Shown piece after piece: positions 43,223 through 52,927 of a stretch of 64,000 bases of DNA. Both the position numbers and the translations under genes were made by a program. Each line of letters starts with the position of its first letter. The first letter of the stretch is position 1. The stretch is from NCBI RefSeq assembly GCF_000022905.1, contig NC_012590.1, forward strand, positions 1,488,001-1,552,000, given 5' to 3'. The stretch comes from Corynebacterium aurimucosum ATCC 700975 (GTDB lineage Bacteria; Actinomycetota; Actinomycetes; Mycobacteriales; Mycobacteriaceae). The notes beneath the pieces are model-generated. The model was given only the letters and a program-made list of their open reading frames with translations. It was not told where the DNA came from and did no database searches.

Positions 43223-45865
43223 CTAGTGCGCCGCAGCATCCCAGTTCTTGCCCACACCAACGGAAACTTCAAGGGGCACAGTCAACTCGATAGCCTTGTC
43301 CATCTCTCGCTCCAAGATGCGCTGTACGTCCTCCGCTTCGCCGGGAGCCACCTCCACGACGAGCTCATCGTGAACCTGAAGCAAGACGCGCGAGGCCAAA
43401 GCTTCCAGTGCTTTGTCCACGCGGATCATGGCCACCTTGATGATGTCTGCTGCAGTTCCCTGGATGGGTGCGTTCAAGGCGGCTCGCTCCGCATTTTCAC
43501 GGGCAACACGGTTATCAGAGTTCAACTCCGGCAGGTAACGGCGGCGCCCGAAGACCGTGGAGGTGTAGCCATCCTTTCGGGCTTGCACGACAACCTCGTC
43601 GAGGTAACGCTTCACGCCACCGAAACGCTCGAAGTAGCTCTCCATAATCTCTTTGGCCTCACGTGCCGGAATTCCCAGCTGTTGCGACAAGCCGAAGGCT
43701 GAGAGACCATAGACCAAGCCATAGGACATGGCCTTGACTCGGCGGCGCAGCTCCGGGGTGACCTCGTCTACCGGAACGTCAAAGACCTTGGAGCCGACAT
43801 AGTTGTGGAGGTCTTCGCCCTCGCGGTAGGCCTCAATGAGCCCCGGATCAGCGGAGAGGTGCGCCATGACGCGCATCTCAATCTGCGAGTAGTCGGCCGT
43901 AATCAAGGTCTCGTAGCCTTCACCAACCACGAAGGCCGAACGGATCTGGCGTCCAGCCTCCGTGCGCACCGGGATATTCTGCAGGTTCGGCTCCGTCGAC
44001 GACAGGCGTCCGGTTGAGGTCACCGTCTGGTTAAACGTGGTGTGAATACGACCATCCGGCTGAATGGTCTTGATGAGCCCCTCCAGCGTCGTCTTCATCT
44101 TCTGGTACTCGCGGTGCGCCAGCAGGTGGTCTAGGAAGGGGTGCGGGTGCGTGGCAGCAAGCTGCTCAATTTCCTTAGCGGCAGTCGAATAACCCGTCTT
44201 GGTCTTCTTCGTCTTCGGCATATCGAAGGTATCGAAGAGCACTGCCTGCAACTGCTTCGGGGAGTTCAGATTAAGAGAATCATCACCAGCCAGCTCGCGG
44301 GCGGCACGTTCCTGCTCATTGACCTGCTCAATGAAAGCATCACGCTGCGTTTCCAAAACATCACGGTCAACGGCAATACCAGCGGCCTCCATCTGGGCCA
44401 GGATGCTCACGAGCGGCAACTCAAGGTCGGTATACAGTTCGAAGGAGTCAATCTCTTGGAGTTGAGCAGTCAGCTCGGCGGCCAGCTCCATAATCGCACC
44501 GGCCTGATCCACCAGCGGGTTCTCATCCAAGATGGAAAGCTGCTCCGTCGCCGCGCCCAGGGACTTCTGCAGATGGCGCTGGGACACGTCCGTCAACGCA
44601 TACGTGCGCTGACCCGGGCGCAGGAGGTAGGCGGCGAGAGCTGTGTCATGGGCAATTCCACGCAGCTCAATTCCTCGCCCCGCCAGCATGTGCCAAGCAG
44701 CCTTTGCCTCGTGCAAGTACTTCGGTGCATCTGATGACAACCACGCGGCCAGGGCGGCGTCGTCTTTCGCATCCAGGTCCGCTAATTCAATCTGGAGCCC
44801 TTCAAAAGCTGAATCGACCAGGGCTAGCGCTGCCGCATCTCCGGCACCTGGAGTCCCATCGCCCTGCACGAATACCGCGACATGTTCCTTGCCCTTGAGC
44901 CACTCAGCCAGCGGCGTCTCCACCACGGTCACCGATACCTCTGGCGCTTCCTCTACTGCAGCAGCCTCAGCGGCGGCGTCATGAGGAACAGCGTTGAGGA
45001 CCCGCTCGCGCAGGTTGGTACCGAACTCCAGCTCATCGAAACGTGCCGCGACCTCGCTAGCCACCGCACCCTTGAATTCCAAATCCGCCGGGCCGACCTC
45101 TAGGTCCATATCCGTCACCATCTGGGTGAGCTGTCGGTTGAGCTTGACCTGCTCAATGCGATCGCGGAAGTTCTGCCCCGCCACGCCCTTAATTTCTTCG
45201 GCATGCTCAATGAGGGCATCGAGGGAGCCATACTGGGTAATCCACTTCGTGGCGGTTTTCTCCCCCACCTTAGGGACAGACGGCAGGTTATCGGAAGGGT
45301 CGCCTCGCAGGGCTGCGAAATCTGGGTACTGCTCGGGGCTCAGGCCATACTTCTCCTTCACTGCCTCCGGAGTAAAACGATGCAGCTTGGACACCCCGCG
45401 CATGGGATAGAGGACGGTCGTGGAGTCGTCGACAAGCTGCAAATAGTCGCGGTCACCGGTGACCAAGAAGGTCTGATAATCCGCGCCCGCCTGGGTGGAC
45501 AACGTGGCCACGATGTCATCGGCCTCGAAATTCTCGCGCGAGAGCGTGGTGATACCCAGCGTTTCCAGTACGTCCCGAATAAGCTCAACCTGGCCGCGGA
45601 ACTCTTCGGGGGCGGCCTCGCGCTGCGCCTTGTACTCGGGGAACATGTCGGTGCGGAAGGTCTTGCGGCCCACATCGAAGGCTACAGCGACGAAGTCTGG
45701 CTTCTCCTCGGCCAGGATATTCGCCAACATAGAAAGGAATCCGTACACAGCGTTCGTGTGCTGGCCACCCGAGGTTGAAAAGTTCTCCGCGGGCAATGCA
45801 TAAAATGCGCGAAAAGCCATGGAGTGGCCGTCAATGAGTAAGAGTCGGGGCTGAGAAGTAGTCAC
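43223..45865 (-). CDS. polA: DNA polymerase I
   Basis: Repair and Okazaki-fragment polymerase. Domains in order: 5' nuclease (LLIDGHSMAFRAFYAL, GDRDYLQL), a degenerate 3'-5' exonuclease fold (no intact DxE pair is seen, as usual in actinobacteria), and the family A polymerase with DYSQIEMR (motif A), RRVKAMSYGLVYG (motif B) and QVHDELVVE (motif C). About 880 residues. The GTG at 45865 has AGGA eight bases upstream; ATG at 45874 and a start at 45889 are alternatives. Confidence 0.96.
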   Translation of the reverse strand: MTTSQPRLLLIDGHSMAFRAFYALPAENFSTSGGQHTNAVYGFLSMLANILAEEKPDFVAVAFDVGRKTFRTDMFPEYKAQREAAPEEFRGQVELIRDVLETLGITTLSRENFEADDIVATLSTQAGADYQTFLVTGDRDYLQLVDDSTTVLYPMRGVSKLHRFTPEAVKEKYGLSPEQYPDFAALRGDPSDNLPSVPKVGEKTATKWITQYGSLDALIEHAEEIKGVAGQNFRDRIEQVKLNRQLTQMVTDMDLEVGPADLEFKGAVASEVAARFDELEFGTNLRERVLNAVPHDAAAEAAAVEEAPEVSVTVVETPLAEWLKGKEHVAVFVQGDGTPGAGDAAALALVDSAFEGLQIELADLDAKDDAALAAWLSSDAPKYLHEAKAAWHMLAGRGIELRGIAHDTALAAYLLRPGQRTYALTDVSQRHLQKSLGAATEQLSILDENPLVDQAGAIMELAAELTAQLQEIDSFELYTDLELPLVSILAQMEAAGIAVDRDVLETQRDAFIEQVNEQERAARELAGDDSLNLNSPKQLQAVLFDTFDMPKTKKTKTGYSTAAKEIEQLAATHPHPFLDHLLAHREYQKMKTTLEGLIKTIQPDGRIHTTFNQTVTSTGRLSSTEPNLQNIPVRTEAGRQIRSAFVVGEGYETLITADYSQIEMRVMAHLSADPGLIEAYREGEDLHNYVGSKVFDVPVDEVTPELRRRVKAMSYGLVYGLSAFGLSQQLGIPAREAKEIMESYFERFGGVKRYLDEVVVQARKDGYTSTVFGRRRYLPELNSDNRVARENAERAALNAPIQGTAADIIKVAMIRVDKALEALASRVLLQVHDELVVEVAPGEAEDVQRILEREMDKAIELTVPLEVSVGVGKNWDAAAH

Positions 45866-45965
45866 CCGGCCCATCCTAACGTGTTGCACGGAGCGGCACC
45901 GTTGAGGGCATTAGGCAGGCAATTAGGTTCACATTGGTCAGCTGCGCTACTATCGTTGCTTGTGC

Positions 45966-46039
45966 GCCCCTGTAGCCCAATTGGCAGAGGCAACGGATTC
46001 AAAACCCGTGTAGTGTGAGTTCGAGTCTCACCAGGGGCA
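45966..46039 (+). tRNA. tRNA with anticodon CAA (leucine by anticodon), short variable loop
   Basis: Cloverleaf: acceptor GCCCCTG/CAGGGGC, discriminator A (46039), anticodon loop TTCAAAA with CAA at 46000-46002, T-arm GTGAG-TTCGAGT-CTCAC. The anticodon reads UUG (Leu) and A73 fits LeuRS, but the variable region is only 5 nt (GTAGT), not the long arm normal for bacterial tRNA-Leu. The last anticodon-stem pair is A-C. No CCA is encoded. A -10-like TACTAT is at 45948-45953. Confidence 0.9.
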
Positions 46040-46045
46040 CAATTT

Positions 46046-46074
46046 CACCCCACAACAGAGTCTGTTGTGGGGTG
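46046..46074 (+). terminator. tRNA terminator
   Basis: Perfect 12-bp inverted repeat (46046-46057 with 46063-46074) and a 5-nt loop, 6 bp after the tRNA; the downstream sequence TTAGCGTTTT is moderately T-rich. Confidence 0.85.
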
Positions 46075-46106
46075 TTAGCGTTTTCAACTGAAAGGAACCC
46101 GTTACT

Positions 46107-46382
46107 ATGCGTCGCACCATCATCGCTTTGAGCACCGCAGTTGCCCTTACTCTGGGTGGCACCACCGTGGCTACTGCCGCAGAATCGAGCGCCGACAAAG
46201 AGGTTTCCACCAAGGTGGAAGGTTCCTCCTACTACCAGGAGCTGCGCAAGTCTGCCGCATCCTCGGAGGATCCGCAGCTCAACACTTTCTACACCGTGCT
46301 TCTCGACGGCCTTGTAGGCCTCGCTGCCTTCGCCATCCTGGGTTCGATCTACGGCGAGGTGGCCAAGCGCCTGCCACTGTAA
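46107..46382 (+). CDS. Small exported membrane protein of unknown function
   Basis: A 91-residue protein with a signal peptide (MRRTIIALSTAVALTLGG..., cleavage near ATA-AES, residue 25), a short polar part (SYYQELRKSAAS) and a C-terminal membrane helix (about 66-84, LLDGLVGLAAFAILGSIYG). RBS GAAAGGAA is well spaced. I do not recognise a family. It would expose about 40 residues outside the membrane. Confidence 0.75.
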   Translation: MRRTIIALSTAVALTLGGTTVATAAESSADKEVSTKVEGSSYYQELRKSAASSEDPQLNTFYTVLLDGLVGLAAFAILGSIYGEVAKRLPL

Positions 46383-46517
46383 AGGCGTATAACCTTCCGT
46401 AAATTGAATAGTTTGCATAAGCCTGTTGTGCGGTGAGAGAATAAAAAGTCATCTGCTCACCCACTCTTCCCGGCACGGCAATCCCACCGGGTAGACAGTC
46501 AAGGTTACTTTCGGTTT

Positions 46518-47333
46518 ATGCATTATCTTTTTAACGCCATTCGCGGCGCCCTTATTGGCATGGCCGAGTTAGTCCCCGGAATCTCCGGCGGCACCGTTGC
46601 ACTCATCGTCGGTATCTATGAGCGCGCTTTGCATAACGCCAATGATCTCCTCTCCGGCCGTTTCAAGAAGGTCGAATGGGGCTTCCTCGTCTCCGTAGCC
46701 GTCGGCATGTTCGCCGCCGTTTTCGGCTTCTCCACGATCCTCCATAACTTTGTGGAGGGCCAGGTTTCGCTATCCAGCGCCCTCTTCCTCGGCATGGTCG
46801 CCGTCTCTATCTTCGTGCCGCTGAGCATGATGTCGCGTTTTTCACCCGCGTCCATAGCCGCGCTTGTTATTGCCGCCATCGCCATCTTCTTCGTCACCGG
46901 CTTTACCTCAACCCCAGTAGAAGACCCCAACCTAATCGTGGTCTTCCTAGCGGCCATGGTGACTGTGTGCGCGCTGGTTCTCCCTGGTGTCTCAGGCTCC
47001 CTTATCTTGCTGACTATGGGCCTCTACGCGCCCATCATCGGTGCAGTCTCGGACCGCAACATGCTCGTCGTGGGTGTCTTCGCACTTGGCGCGGTGTGCG
47101 GCCTCGCAGCTTTCGTCAAGGTGTTGAACTACCTGCTGGATAATCACCGCGACATTACCCTTGCGGCCATGGCCGGCTTCATGCTCGGCTCCCTGCGCGC
47201 GTTGTGGCCGTGGGGCGCTGACCAAGATGCTTCCACGCCGCTCATCCTGCTGATGTTCGCGATTGGCGGTATCATCGTGGCCATTTTCATCGTTGTGGAC
47301 CGGCGCAAGGCCGCAAGCTACCAAGAGAGTTAA
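46518..47333 (+). CDS. DUF368 membrane protein, undecaprenyl-phosphate translocase family
   Basis: A 271-residue polytopic protein (about 8 helices) with the DUF368 signature GMAELVPGISGGTVALIVGIYER and its inverted partner ALVLPGVSGSLILLTMGLY. DUF368 proteins (PopT type) have recently been shown in other bacteria to bring undecaprenyl phosphate back across the membrane for wall synthesis. This function is by family only. It is 3 bp upstream of the ABC transporter genes, so probably co-transcribed. Confidence 0.9.
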   Translation: MHYLFNAIRGALIGMAELVPGISGGTVALIVGIYERALHNANDLLSGRFKKVEWGFLVSVAVGMFAAVFGFSTILHNFVEGQVSLSSALFLGMVAVSIFVPLSMMSRFSPASIAALVIAAIAIFFVTGFTSTPVEDPNLIVVFLAAMVTVCALVLPGVSGSLILLTMGLYAPIIGAVSDRNMLVVGVFALGAVCGLAAFVKVLNYLLDNHRDITLAAMAGFMLGSLRALWPWGADQDASTPLILLMFAIGGIIVAIFIVVDRRKAASYQES

Positions 47334-47336
47334 AAC

Positions 47337-48218
47337 ATGATTAAGAAAACGGCCATCGTGGGCGTCGTCGGAGCGCTAGCCTCGGCGACGCTCTCCGGCT
47401 GCGTCACCAACGAAGAGCCGGCACTGCCAGAAGGCTGGTCCGAGCCCAAGGTAGACGAAGTTCCCGAGATTGCCGCGATGTATGAGGACGCCGATGGAGT
47501 CCTCACTGTAGGCACGAACCCGCCTTTCGCACCGTTCGAGTTCAAGGATTCCGATGGCTCACTCATCGGGTTGGAAATGGACTTGGCCAATGCAGTCGCC
47601 CAAGTGTTGGGGCTCGAATTCCAGCCGGTGGAGCAAGATTTCTCCATGATCTTGCCGGCGGTTCAGTCGGGACAGATTGATCTCGGCGGTTCCGGGTTCA
47701 CCGATACCGATGAGCGGCGCGAGAACTTCGACTTCGTCGATATTCTCTACGCCGGCATTCAGTGGGCGAAGCTCACTGATGGCCCCAACGAGGTAGACCC
47801 ATCTAATCCCTGTGGACTCACCGTCGCGGTGCAGCGCACCACGGTGTCTGAGACCGACGATTTGCGTCCAAAGCAAGAGGCCTGCGATGGCGACCTCACT
47901 ATCCTGCCTTATGACACCAGCGATAACGCTGCCCTGGCGGTCTTGATGGGCCGCGCAGACGCGCTCTCAGCAGATTCGCCGGTCTCCGCATGGGCGGTTA
48001 ACCGCTCGGATGGGCGCATGTCCATGGTCGGCGAGATGTTCGACGCCGCACCCTACGGCTTCGCCGTGCCAAAGGATTCCGACCTCGGCCCTGCCGTGGC
48101 GGCCGCACTTCAGCACCTCATCGATACTGGGGCATACGCAGAGATTCTCGATAAATGGGGCGTTACCGACGGACTCGTCGAACACGCAATGATTAACGAA
48201 AGGCCGATCAATGACTAA
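47337..48218 (+). CDS. Polar amino-acid ABC transporter, substrate-binding lipoprotein
   Basis: A 293-residue lipoprotein (lipobox LSGC, Cys22) with an SBP family 3 domain: GVLTVGTNPPFAPFEFKDSDG, the LEMDLANAVAQVLG helix and AVQSGQIDLGGSGFTDTDERR. This family binds polar amino acids; the exact ligand cannot be read from the sequence. The stop overlaps the permease start by 8 bp. Confidence 0.93.
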   Translation: MIKKTAIVGVVGALASATLSGCVTNEEPALPEGWSEPKVDEVPEIAAMYEDADGVLTVGTNPPFAPFEFKDSDGSLIGLEMDLANAVAQVLGLEFQPVEQDFSMILPAVQSGQIDLGGSGFTDTDERRENFDFVDILYAGIQWAKLTDGPNEVDPSNPCGLTVAVQRTTVSETDDLRPKQEACDGDLTILPYDTSDNAALAVLMGRADALSADSPVSAWAVNRSDGRMSMVGEMFDAAPYGFAVPKDSDLGPAVAAALQHLIDTGAYAEILDKWGVTDGLVEHAMINERPIND

Positions 48219-49164
48219 TTCCTCTCTCCCGGCAGCGTCGGATTCGTCGGCTTCGACTACCCTACAAAAGATCGAAGCCCGCCCACTGCGCCACCCCTGG
48301 CGCTGGGTCTTCGCTACCCTCCTTGCTCTCCTTGCCATATGGTTCATCATCTCCTCGGCGCGCAACGAGGCTTTCGGGTGGGGCACCTACTTCCAGTATC
48401 TTTTTGATACTCGGATTGCTACCGCGGCACTCCACACCATTGCCATTACGATTCTGGCAATGATCATCGGCGTCGTGGGCGGCGCCGCCCTCGCCGTCAT
48501 GCGTATGTCCCCCAACCCCGTGCTGGGCGGTGTGTCTTGGGTCTTCCTGTGGCTCTTCCGCGGCACCCCAATCTACGTGCAGCTCGTCTTCTGGGGTCTG
48601 CTTTCAGCTCTCTACCAATCCATCAACCTCGGTTTTACGGAAATTTCCCTCACCGAGGTACTCAATAACGCATTCCTCCTGTCCGTCTTGGGCTTGGGAC
48701 TGAACGAGGCCGCGTATATGGCGGAAATTGTCCGTTCCGGTATCTCCTCTGTACCCGAAGGCCAGAAGGAAGCCAGCAAGGCCCTGGGAATGGGCTGGTG
48801 GATGACCATGCGCCGCACGGTGCTCCCGCAGGCCATGCGCATCATCATCCCGCCGACCGGCAACGAGTTCATTTCACTGCTCAAGACTTCTTCTCTTGTG
48901 GTGGCCATTCCCTACACGGCGGAGATTTTCGGCCGCGCTACGGATATCTCCGCGGCACTCTTCGAGCCCATTCCGCTACTCATGGTGGCGGCGACGTGGT
49001 ACCTGGCCATCACCTCGCTTCTTATGGTGGGCCAGTACTTCTTGGAGCGCCGCTTCGAACGTGGCGCCACCCGCGAGCTCACCGGCCGCCAGCTGGCCGC
49101 GCTAGCGGATGCCGAAGGAACTATCCCCCGCAACGTCTCTGTCATCCCGGAGGTAAAGAACTAA
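48211..49164 (+). CDS. Polar amino-acid ABC transporter, permease
   Basis: A 317-residue inner-membrane permease of the HisM/GlnP type with about five helices and the EAA loop ([17 protein letters not shown]) that contacts the ATPase. The long N-terminal cytoplasmic stretch (about 1-35) is Ser/Ala-rich. It overlaps the ATPase gene at TAATG. Confidence 0.94.
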   Translation: MTNSSLPAASDSSASTTLQKIEARPLRHPWRWVFATLLALLAIWFIISSARNEAFGWGTYFQYLFDTRIATAALHTIAITILAMIIGVVGGAALAVMRMSPNPVLGGVSWVFLWLFRGTPIYVQLVFWGLLSALYQSINLGFTEISLTEVLNNAFLLSVLGLGLNEAAYMAEIVRSGISSVPEGQKEASKALGMGWWMTMRRTVLPQAMRIIIPPTGNEFISLLKTSSLVVAIPYTAEIFGRATDISAALFEPIPLLMVAATWYLAITSLLMVGQYFLERRFERGATRELTGRQLAALADAEGTIPRNVSVIPEVKN

Positions 49165-49928
49165 TGCCGACTCCCATGATTTCCGCACAAAATGTGCACA
49201 AGTCTTTCGGTCAGCTCGAGGTGCTCAAAGGCATTGACCTCACCGTCATGCCCGGCGAGGTCACCTGCCTCTTGGGTCCCTCCGGTTCCGGCAAGTCCAC
49301 CTTCCTGCGCTGTTGCAATCACTTGGAGAAGGTCACGGCCGGCCGCCTCTACATCGACGGCGAGCTCATCGGTTTCCGCGAACGTAATGGCGTGCTCTAT
49401 GAAATCTCCGAGAAGGAAGCCGCAGCCCAGCGCCAGGATATCGGCATGGTCTTTCAGCAGTTCAATCTATTTAGCCACCGCACGGTCCTGGAAAACATCA
49501 TCGAGGCCCCCGTTCAGGTAAAGAAGCAGAACCCGGAGCAGGCAAAGAAGAAGGCCATGGAGCTGCTGGAAAAGGTGGGCCTCGCCCACAAGGCAGACGC
49601 CTACCCGGTCCAGCTTTCCGGTGGTCAGCAGCAGCGCGTCGCCATTGCCCGCTCTGTGGCCATGGATCCAAAGCTGATGCTTTTCGACGAGCCCACCTCC
49701 GCCCTCGACCCCGAGCTCGTCGGCGAGGTGCTCCGCGTGATGAAGGAACTTGCCGCCGATGGCATGACCATGCTCGTCGTCACCCACGAGATGGGCTTTG
49801 CCCGAGAAGTCGCCGACACGATCGTCTTCATGGACGGCGGCAGCGTCATCGAAACCGGCACCCCGGAGCAGGTCCTAGAGAATCCTCAGCACCAGCGGAC
49901 GAAGGATTTCCTCTCTTCGCTGCTCTAG
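49164..49928 (+). CDS. Polar amino-acid ABC transporter, ATP-binding protein
   Basis: A 254-residue ATPase with Walker [10 protein letters not shown] (38-46), Q-loop MVFQQFN, signature LSGGQQQR, Walker [13 protein letters not shown] and the H-loop VVTHEMG. The GlnQ/ArtP-like family matches the adjacent permease and binding protein. An insertion ([13 protein letters not shown]) between Walker A and the Q-loop is a known variation in histidine-type ATPases. Confidence 0.96.
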   Translation: MPTPMISAQNVHKSFGQLEVLKGIDLTVMPGEVTCLLGPSGSGKSTFLRCCNHLEKVTAGRLYIDGELIGFRERNGVLYEISEKEAAAQRQDIGMVFQQFNLFSHRTVLENIIEAPVQVKKQNPEQAKKKAMELLEKVGLAHKADAYPVQLSGGQQQRVAIARSVAMDPKLMLFDEPTSALDPELVGEVLRVMKELAADGMTMLVVTHEMGFAREVADTIVFMDGGSVIETGTPEQVLENPQHQRTKDFLSSLL

Positions 49929-49973
49929 CGCGCTGCACTGCAACCACCGACGCACGCGCAGCACCACCGCACC

Positions 49974-50051
49974 AACTGCCCTAGTTGCCAAAGATCTGGC
50001 CAGATCTTGCCGCCTGCAGCGGGGCGAAAAACTTTGGCAACTAGGGCAGTT
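49974..50051. repeat. Perfect 20-bp inverted repeat with inner palindromes
   Basis: The outer arms 49974-49993 and 50032-50051 are perfect inverse complements (AACTGCCCTAGTTGCCAAAG and its complement). Between them is an 18-bp perfect palindrome (49991-50008, AAGATCTGG/CCAGATCTT) and a short CCGC/GCGG hairpin (near 50010-50022). The plus strand continues TTTT. It may terminate the ABC operon, but it is more elaborate than a usual terminator. Single copy in this window. Confidence 0.8.
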
Positions 50052-50075
50052 TTCTATTTGAACCCATCCAAGTCA

Positions 50076-50115
50076 AAACTCCGGCCAGTTCACAAAGGAT
50101 AGCTGGCCGGAGTTT
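50076..50115. terminator. Bidirectional terminator between the ABC operon and nusB
   Basis: AAACTCCGGCCAG (50076-50088) pairs perfectly with CTGGCCGGAGTTT (50103-50115), 14-nt loop, with T-rich tails on both strands. Located 45 bp past the nusB stop. Confidence 0.85.
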
Positions 50116-50159
50116 TTCTGAAAAGAGCTAGCGAAACAGCTAACGCTAGCGGTGGGGTT

Positions 50160-50690
50160 CTACTTGGTGTCCCCTTCCGTTTCCGCGGTCTCAGCGGGCT
50201 CCGCGGGCTCCTCAGCAGAGGCCGGGGCCATCGGGCTATCCGCCGACTGGGCTTGGATGACGTCATCCAGCACCGCATGGATATAAGGCGCGGCCTTGTC
50301 ATTGGAGTATTCGGAAGCAAGCTCCACGCCTTCGACAAGCGCGGTAGCATTCGGAACATCCGCGTTGAAGAGGATTTCCCATACCGATACGCGCATGATC
50401 GCGCGGTCAACGGCGGGAATGCGTTCAAGCGACCACTCGCTGGAGAGGTAACGAGCAATCGCATCGTCGATGGCATCCAGCTCTTCAGCTGCTCCGCTGA
50501 CAATCTCGCGGGTGTAGTCCGCGATCGGCGCCACGCCGTTTTCCGGATCGCGAGCAAGCTCGACGCGGTCTTCCACGATAGCTACCGGATCAACGTCGCG
50601 TGATTCTGCTTCGAAGAGAATATCCGCAGCTCGGCGGCGCGCACGGTAGCGCGCGGTGTGCCGCTTAAAGTTAGGCTCTGGTCGGGTCAT
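50160..50690 (-). CDS. nusB: Transcription antitermination factor NusB
   Basis: A 176-residue protein whose first 130 residues are the NusB helical domain ([47 protein letters not shown]). NusB with NusE binds boxA RNA during rRNA transcription. The C-terminal 35 residues are Ala/Glu/Pro-rich and probably disordered. Start at 50690 is one base after the efp stop. Confidence 0.95.
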
Positions 50691-50691
50691 C

Positions 50692-51255
50692 TTAGTTGTT
50701 GACGCGGGAGAGGTACTCGCCAGTGCGGGTATCGATCTTGAGGGTGTTACCGGTCTCGATGAACAGCGGCACCTGGATTTCGGCGCCGGTCTCGAGCGTC
50801 GCCGGCTTGGTGCCACCGTTGGAGCGGTCACCCTGCAGACCCGGCTCGGTGTGCTCAACCTTCAGGTCAACGGAGATCGGCAGTTCTCCGAACAGAGCCT
50901 CGCCGTCGTGGAAGGAGACCTGAACACGCATGTTTTCCAGGAGGAACTTGCCGGCGTCGCCGAACTTATCAAATGGCAGCTCGTACTGCTCGTAGGTCTT
51001 ATCATCCATGACCACGTAGTTCTGGCCGTCGTTGTACAGGTAGGTCATGTCGCGACGGTCAACGTTGGCGGTCTCCACCTTCACGCCAGCGTTAAAGGTC
51101 TTGTCGGTGACCTTGCCAGAGACCACATCCTTGAGCTTGGTGCGCACGAATGCAGGACCCTTGCCAGGCTTGACGTGCTGGAATTCAACGATCTGCTGCA
51201 GCTTGTTGTCGATCTTCAGAACGAGGCCGTTCTTGAAATCAGTGGTATCTGCCAT
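50692..51255 (-). CDS. efp: Elongation factor P
   Basis: Relieves ribosome stalling at proline runs. The 187-residue, three-domain protein carries the PGKGP loop with Lys32 at the tip. This loop form is typical of actinobacterial EF-P, which works without lysine modification. No epmA-like gene is nearby. Follows pepQ by 94 bp. Confidence 0.97.
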
Positions 51256-51317
51256 GAAATGACTCTCCCAAATAACTTGTAGTCGAAACTATGAAAACAG
51301 TGTCTAAGCATACCTCA

Positions 51318-51337
51318 CGCGCCGCACCAGCGGCGCG
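51318..51337 (-). terminator. Hairpin between pepQ and efp
   Basis: CGCGCCGC (51318-51325) pairs with GCGGCGCG (51330-51337), 4-nt loop, 13 bp past the pepQ stop. There is no T-run, so it may only attenuate. Confidence 0.4.
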
Positions 51338-51349
51338 AAGGGGTGCTGG

Positions 51350-52441
51350 TTACAGCACCTGAAGTTCCTTCGGGTAGGCGGTAATGATCTTCGGCGCGCC
51401 TGAGGTAATAAAGAGGCTGTCCTCGATGCGCACACCACCCTTGCCGGGAACGTATATACCCGGCTCAATGGTCAACGTCATGCCTTCGACCAGCTCGCCC
51501 TTTCCGGTCTTCGCAGCGGAGGGCCCTTCGTGCACATCGAGACCAATTCCGTGGCCAGTGGAGTGAACAAAGTACTCGCCATAGCCTGCCTCAGTGATGA
51601 TGTCGCGGCAGGCCGCGTCGACGTCAACAAGCTTGGCGCCTGGCACCGCTGCCTTCACGCCCGCCTCCTGGGCGCGCAGAACGACGTCATAGATCTCACG
51701 GGCGAAGTCCGTTGCCTCACCGATAGCAAAGGTGCGGGTGCAATCGGAGTTGAAGCCGCGCAAGTGGGCACCGAAATCAATAGTGACCAGGTCACCCTTA
51801 CGCAGCTCCCGATCATCCGCGCCATGGTGCGGCTTTGCGGAGTTCTCGCCGGAGGCCACGATGGTGTCAAAGCTCACGCGCTCTGAGCCGAGCATGCGCA
51901 TGCGGTACTCCAAATCAGCAGCAACTTGGCGTTCCGTGCGTCCAGCGGCAACTTCCCCGGCCTCCACGAGGTCGGTGAGTGCCTGGTTGGCCAGGGCGGC
52001 GATTTCTTCGAGCTTCTGCAGCTCAACGTGGTCCTTGACCAAGCGAATCTTCTCAATCACGCCGCTGACCGGAACCAGCGTCACGCCCTCCGGCTTAGCC
52101 TTCTCCAGGCGCTCCAGCTGCGAGACGGTGACGTAGTCGGCTTCATAGCCCACGCGCAGATCTTGAGAAACCTGCCCCAGCAAGTGCGGGCCCACATCGC
52201 GACCGAGGCTGGCCTCGATATCCGGAACCTCTTCCGCAATTTGCGTGGTGTAGCGACCATCTGTAGCCATAACCGCGGAGAGGTCTTTGCGTAGCAGCAG
52301 GCCGCCATTCGATCCGGAGAAACCAGTCAGATAGCGCACGTGCGTCAGGTGGGTAACGATAATGGCGTCGATGCGCTGGCCAGTCAGCTCAGTCATGAGC
52401 TTGCGGCGGCGGTTGCCATAACGAGTATCGGCTAATGCCAT
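51350..52441 (-). CDS. pepQ: Xaa-Pro dipeptidase/aminopeptidase (M24)
   Basis: A 363-residue cytoplasmic metallopeptidase that releases residues next to proline. An N-terminal creatinase-like domain (1-125) is followed by the pita-bread fold. Metal ligands appear in TIDFGAHLRGFNSDCTRT (two Asp), HSTGHGIGLDVHEGP (His), TIEPGIYVPG (Glu) and GVRIEDSL (Glu). Actinobacteria keep it between aroQ and efp, as here. The precise PepP/PepQ specificity is not certain. Confidence 0.93.
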   Translation of the reverse strand: MALADTRYGNRRRKLMTELTGQRIDAIIVTHLTHVRYLTGFSGSNGGLLLRKDLSAVMATDGRYTTQIAEEVPDIEASLGRDVGPHLLGQVSQDLRVGYEADYVTVSQLERLEKAKPEGVTLVPVSGVIEKIRLVKDHVELQKLEEIAALANQALTDLVEAGEVAAGRTERQVAADLEYRMRMLGSERVSFDTIVASGENSAKPHHGADDRELRKGDLVTIDFGAHLRGFNSDCTRTFAIGEATDFAREIYDVVLRAQEAGVKAAVPGAKLVDVDAACRDIITEAGYGEYFVHSTGHGIGLDVHEGPSAAKTGKGELVEGMTLTIEPGIYVPGKGGVRIEDSLFITSGAPKIITAYPKELQVL

Positions 52442-52483
52442 GAGAGAACCACTCCAATCATTTCAAGCGATACTCCATGATAG

Positions 52484-52909
52484 CTAATGTGCCAGGAAGT
52501 ACCCCAGTGCGGCGACATAGCCATAAGAGCCAAGGCCCGCGATGACACCGCGCGCAATGGGGCTCAGATAAGAGTGCTGCCGGAATGCTTCACGCGCATG
52601 CACATTGGATAGGTGTACCTCGACAAACCCGGCGCCATCAGCCACCTCCGCCAAGGCATCACGCAGTGCCACCGACGTATGCGTGAAACCACCCGGGTTG
52701 ATGATGACGGGCCAACGTTCGTCGGCGGCGCGATGCACCTGTTCGATGAGTTCGCCCTCGTGGTTGGATTGGAAGAAGACGATCTCTTCCTCCCCCGCCG
52801 CCGCGCGGATGCGAGTCTCTACATCCTGCAAAGTTTCGCTGCCATAGATTTCTGGCTGGCGCTTGCCCAGGCGGTTCAGATTCGGGCCGTTGAGGACGAG
52901 AATGGTCAT
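52484..52909 (-). CDS. aroQ: 3-dehydroquinate dehydratase, type II
   Basis: A 141-residue type II enzyme that dehydrates 3-dehydroquinate in the shikimate pathway. [17 protein letters not shown] carries the flexible-loop Arg and catalytic Tyr, and [17 protein letters not shown] the substrate-binding residues; [13 protein letters not shown] is the family C-terminal block. It follows aroB by 18 bp. Confidence 0.97.
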   Translation of the reverse strand: MTILVLNGPNLNRLGKRQPEIYGSETLQDVETRIRAAAGEEEIVFFQSNHEGELIEQVHRAADERWPVIINPGGFTHTSVALRDALAEVADGAGFVEVHLSNVHAREAFRQHSYLSPIARGVIAGLGSYGYVAALGYFLAH

Positions 52910-52927
52910 GGCGAACTCCTTGAATTC

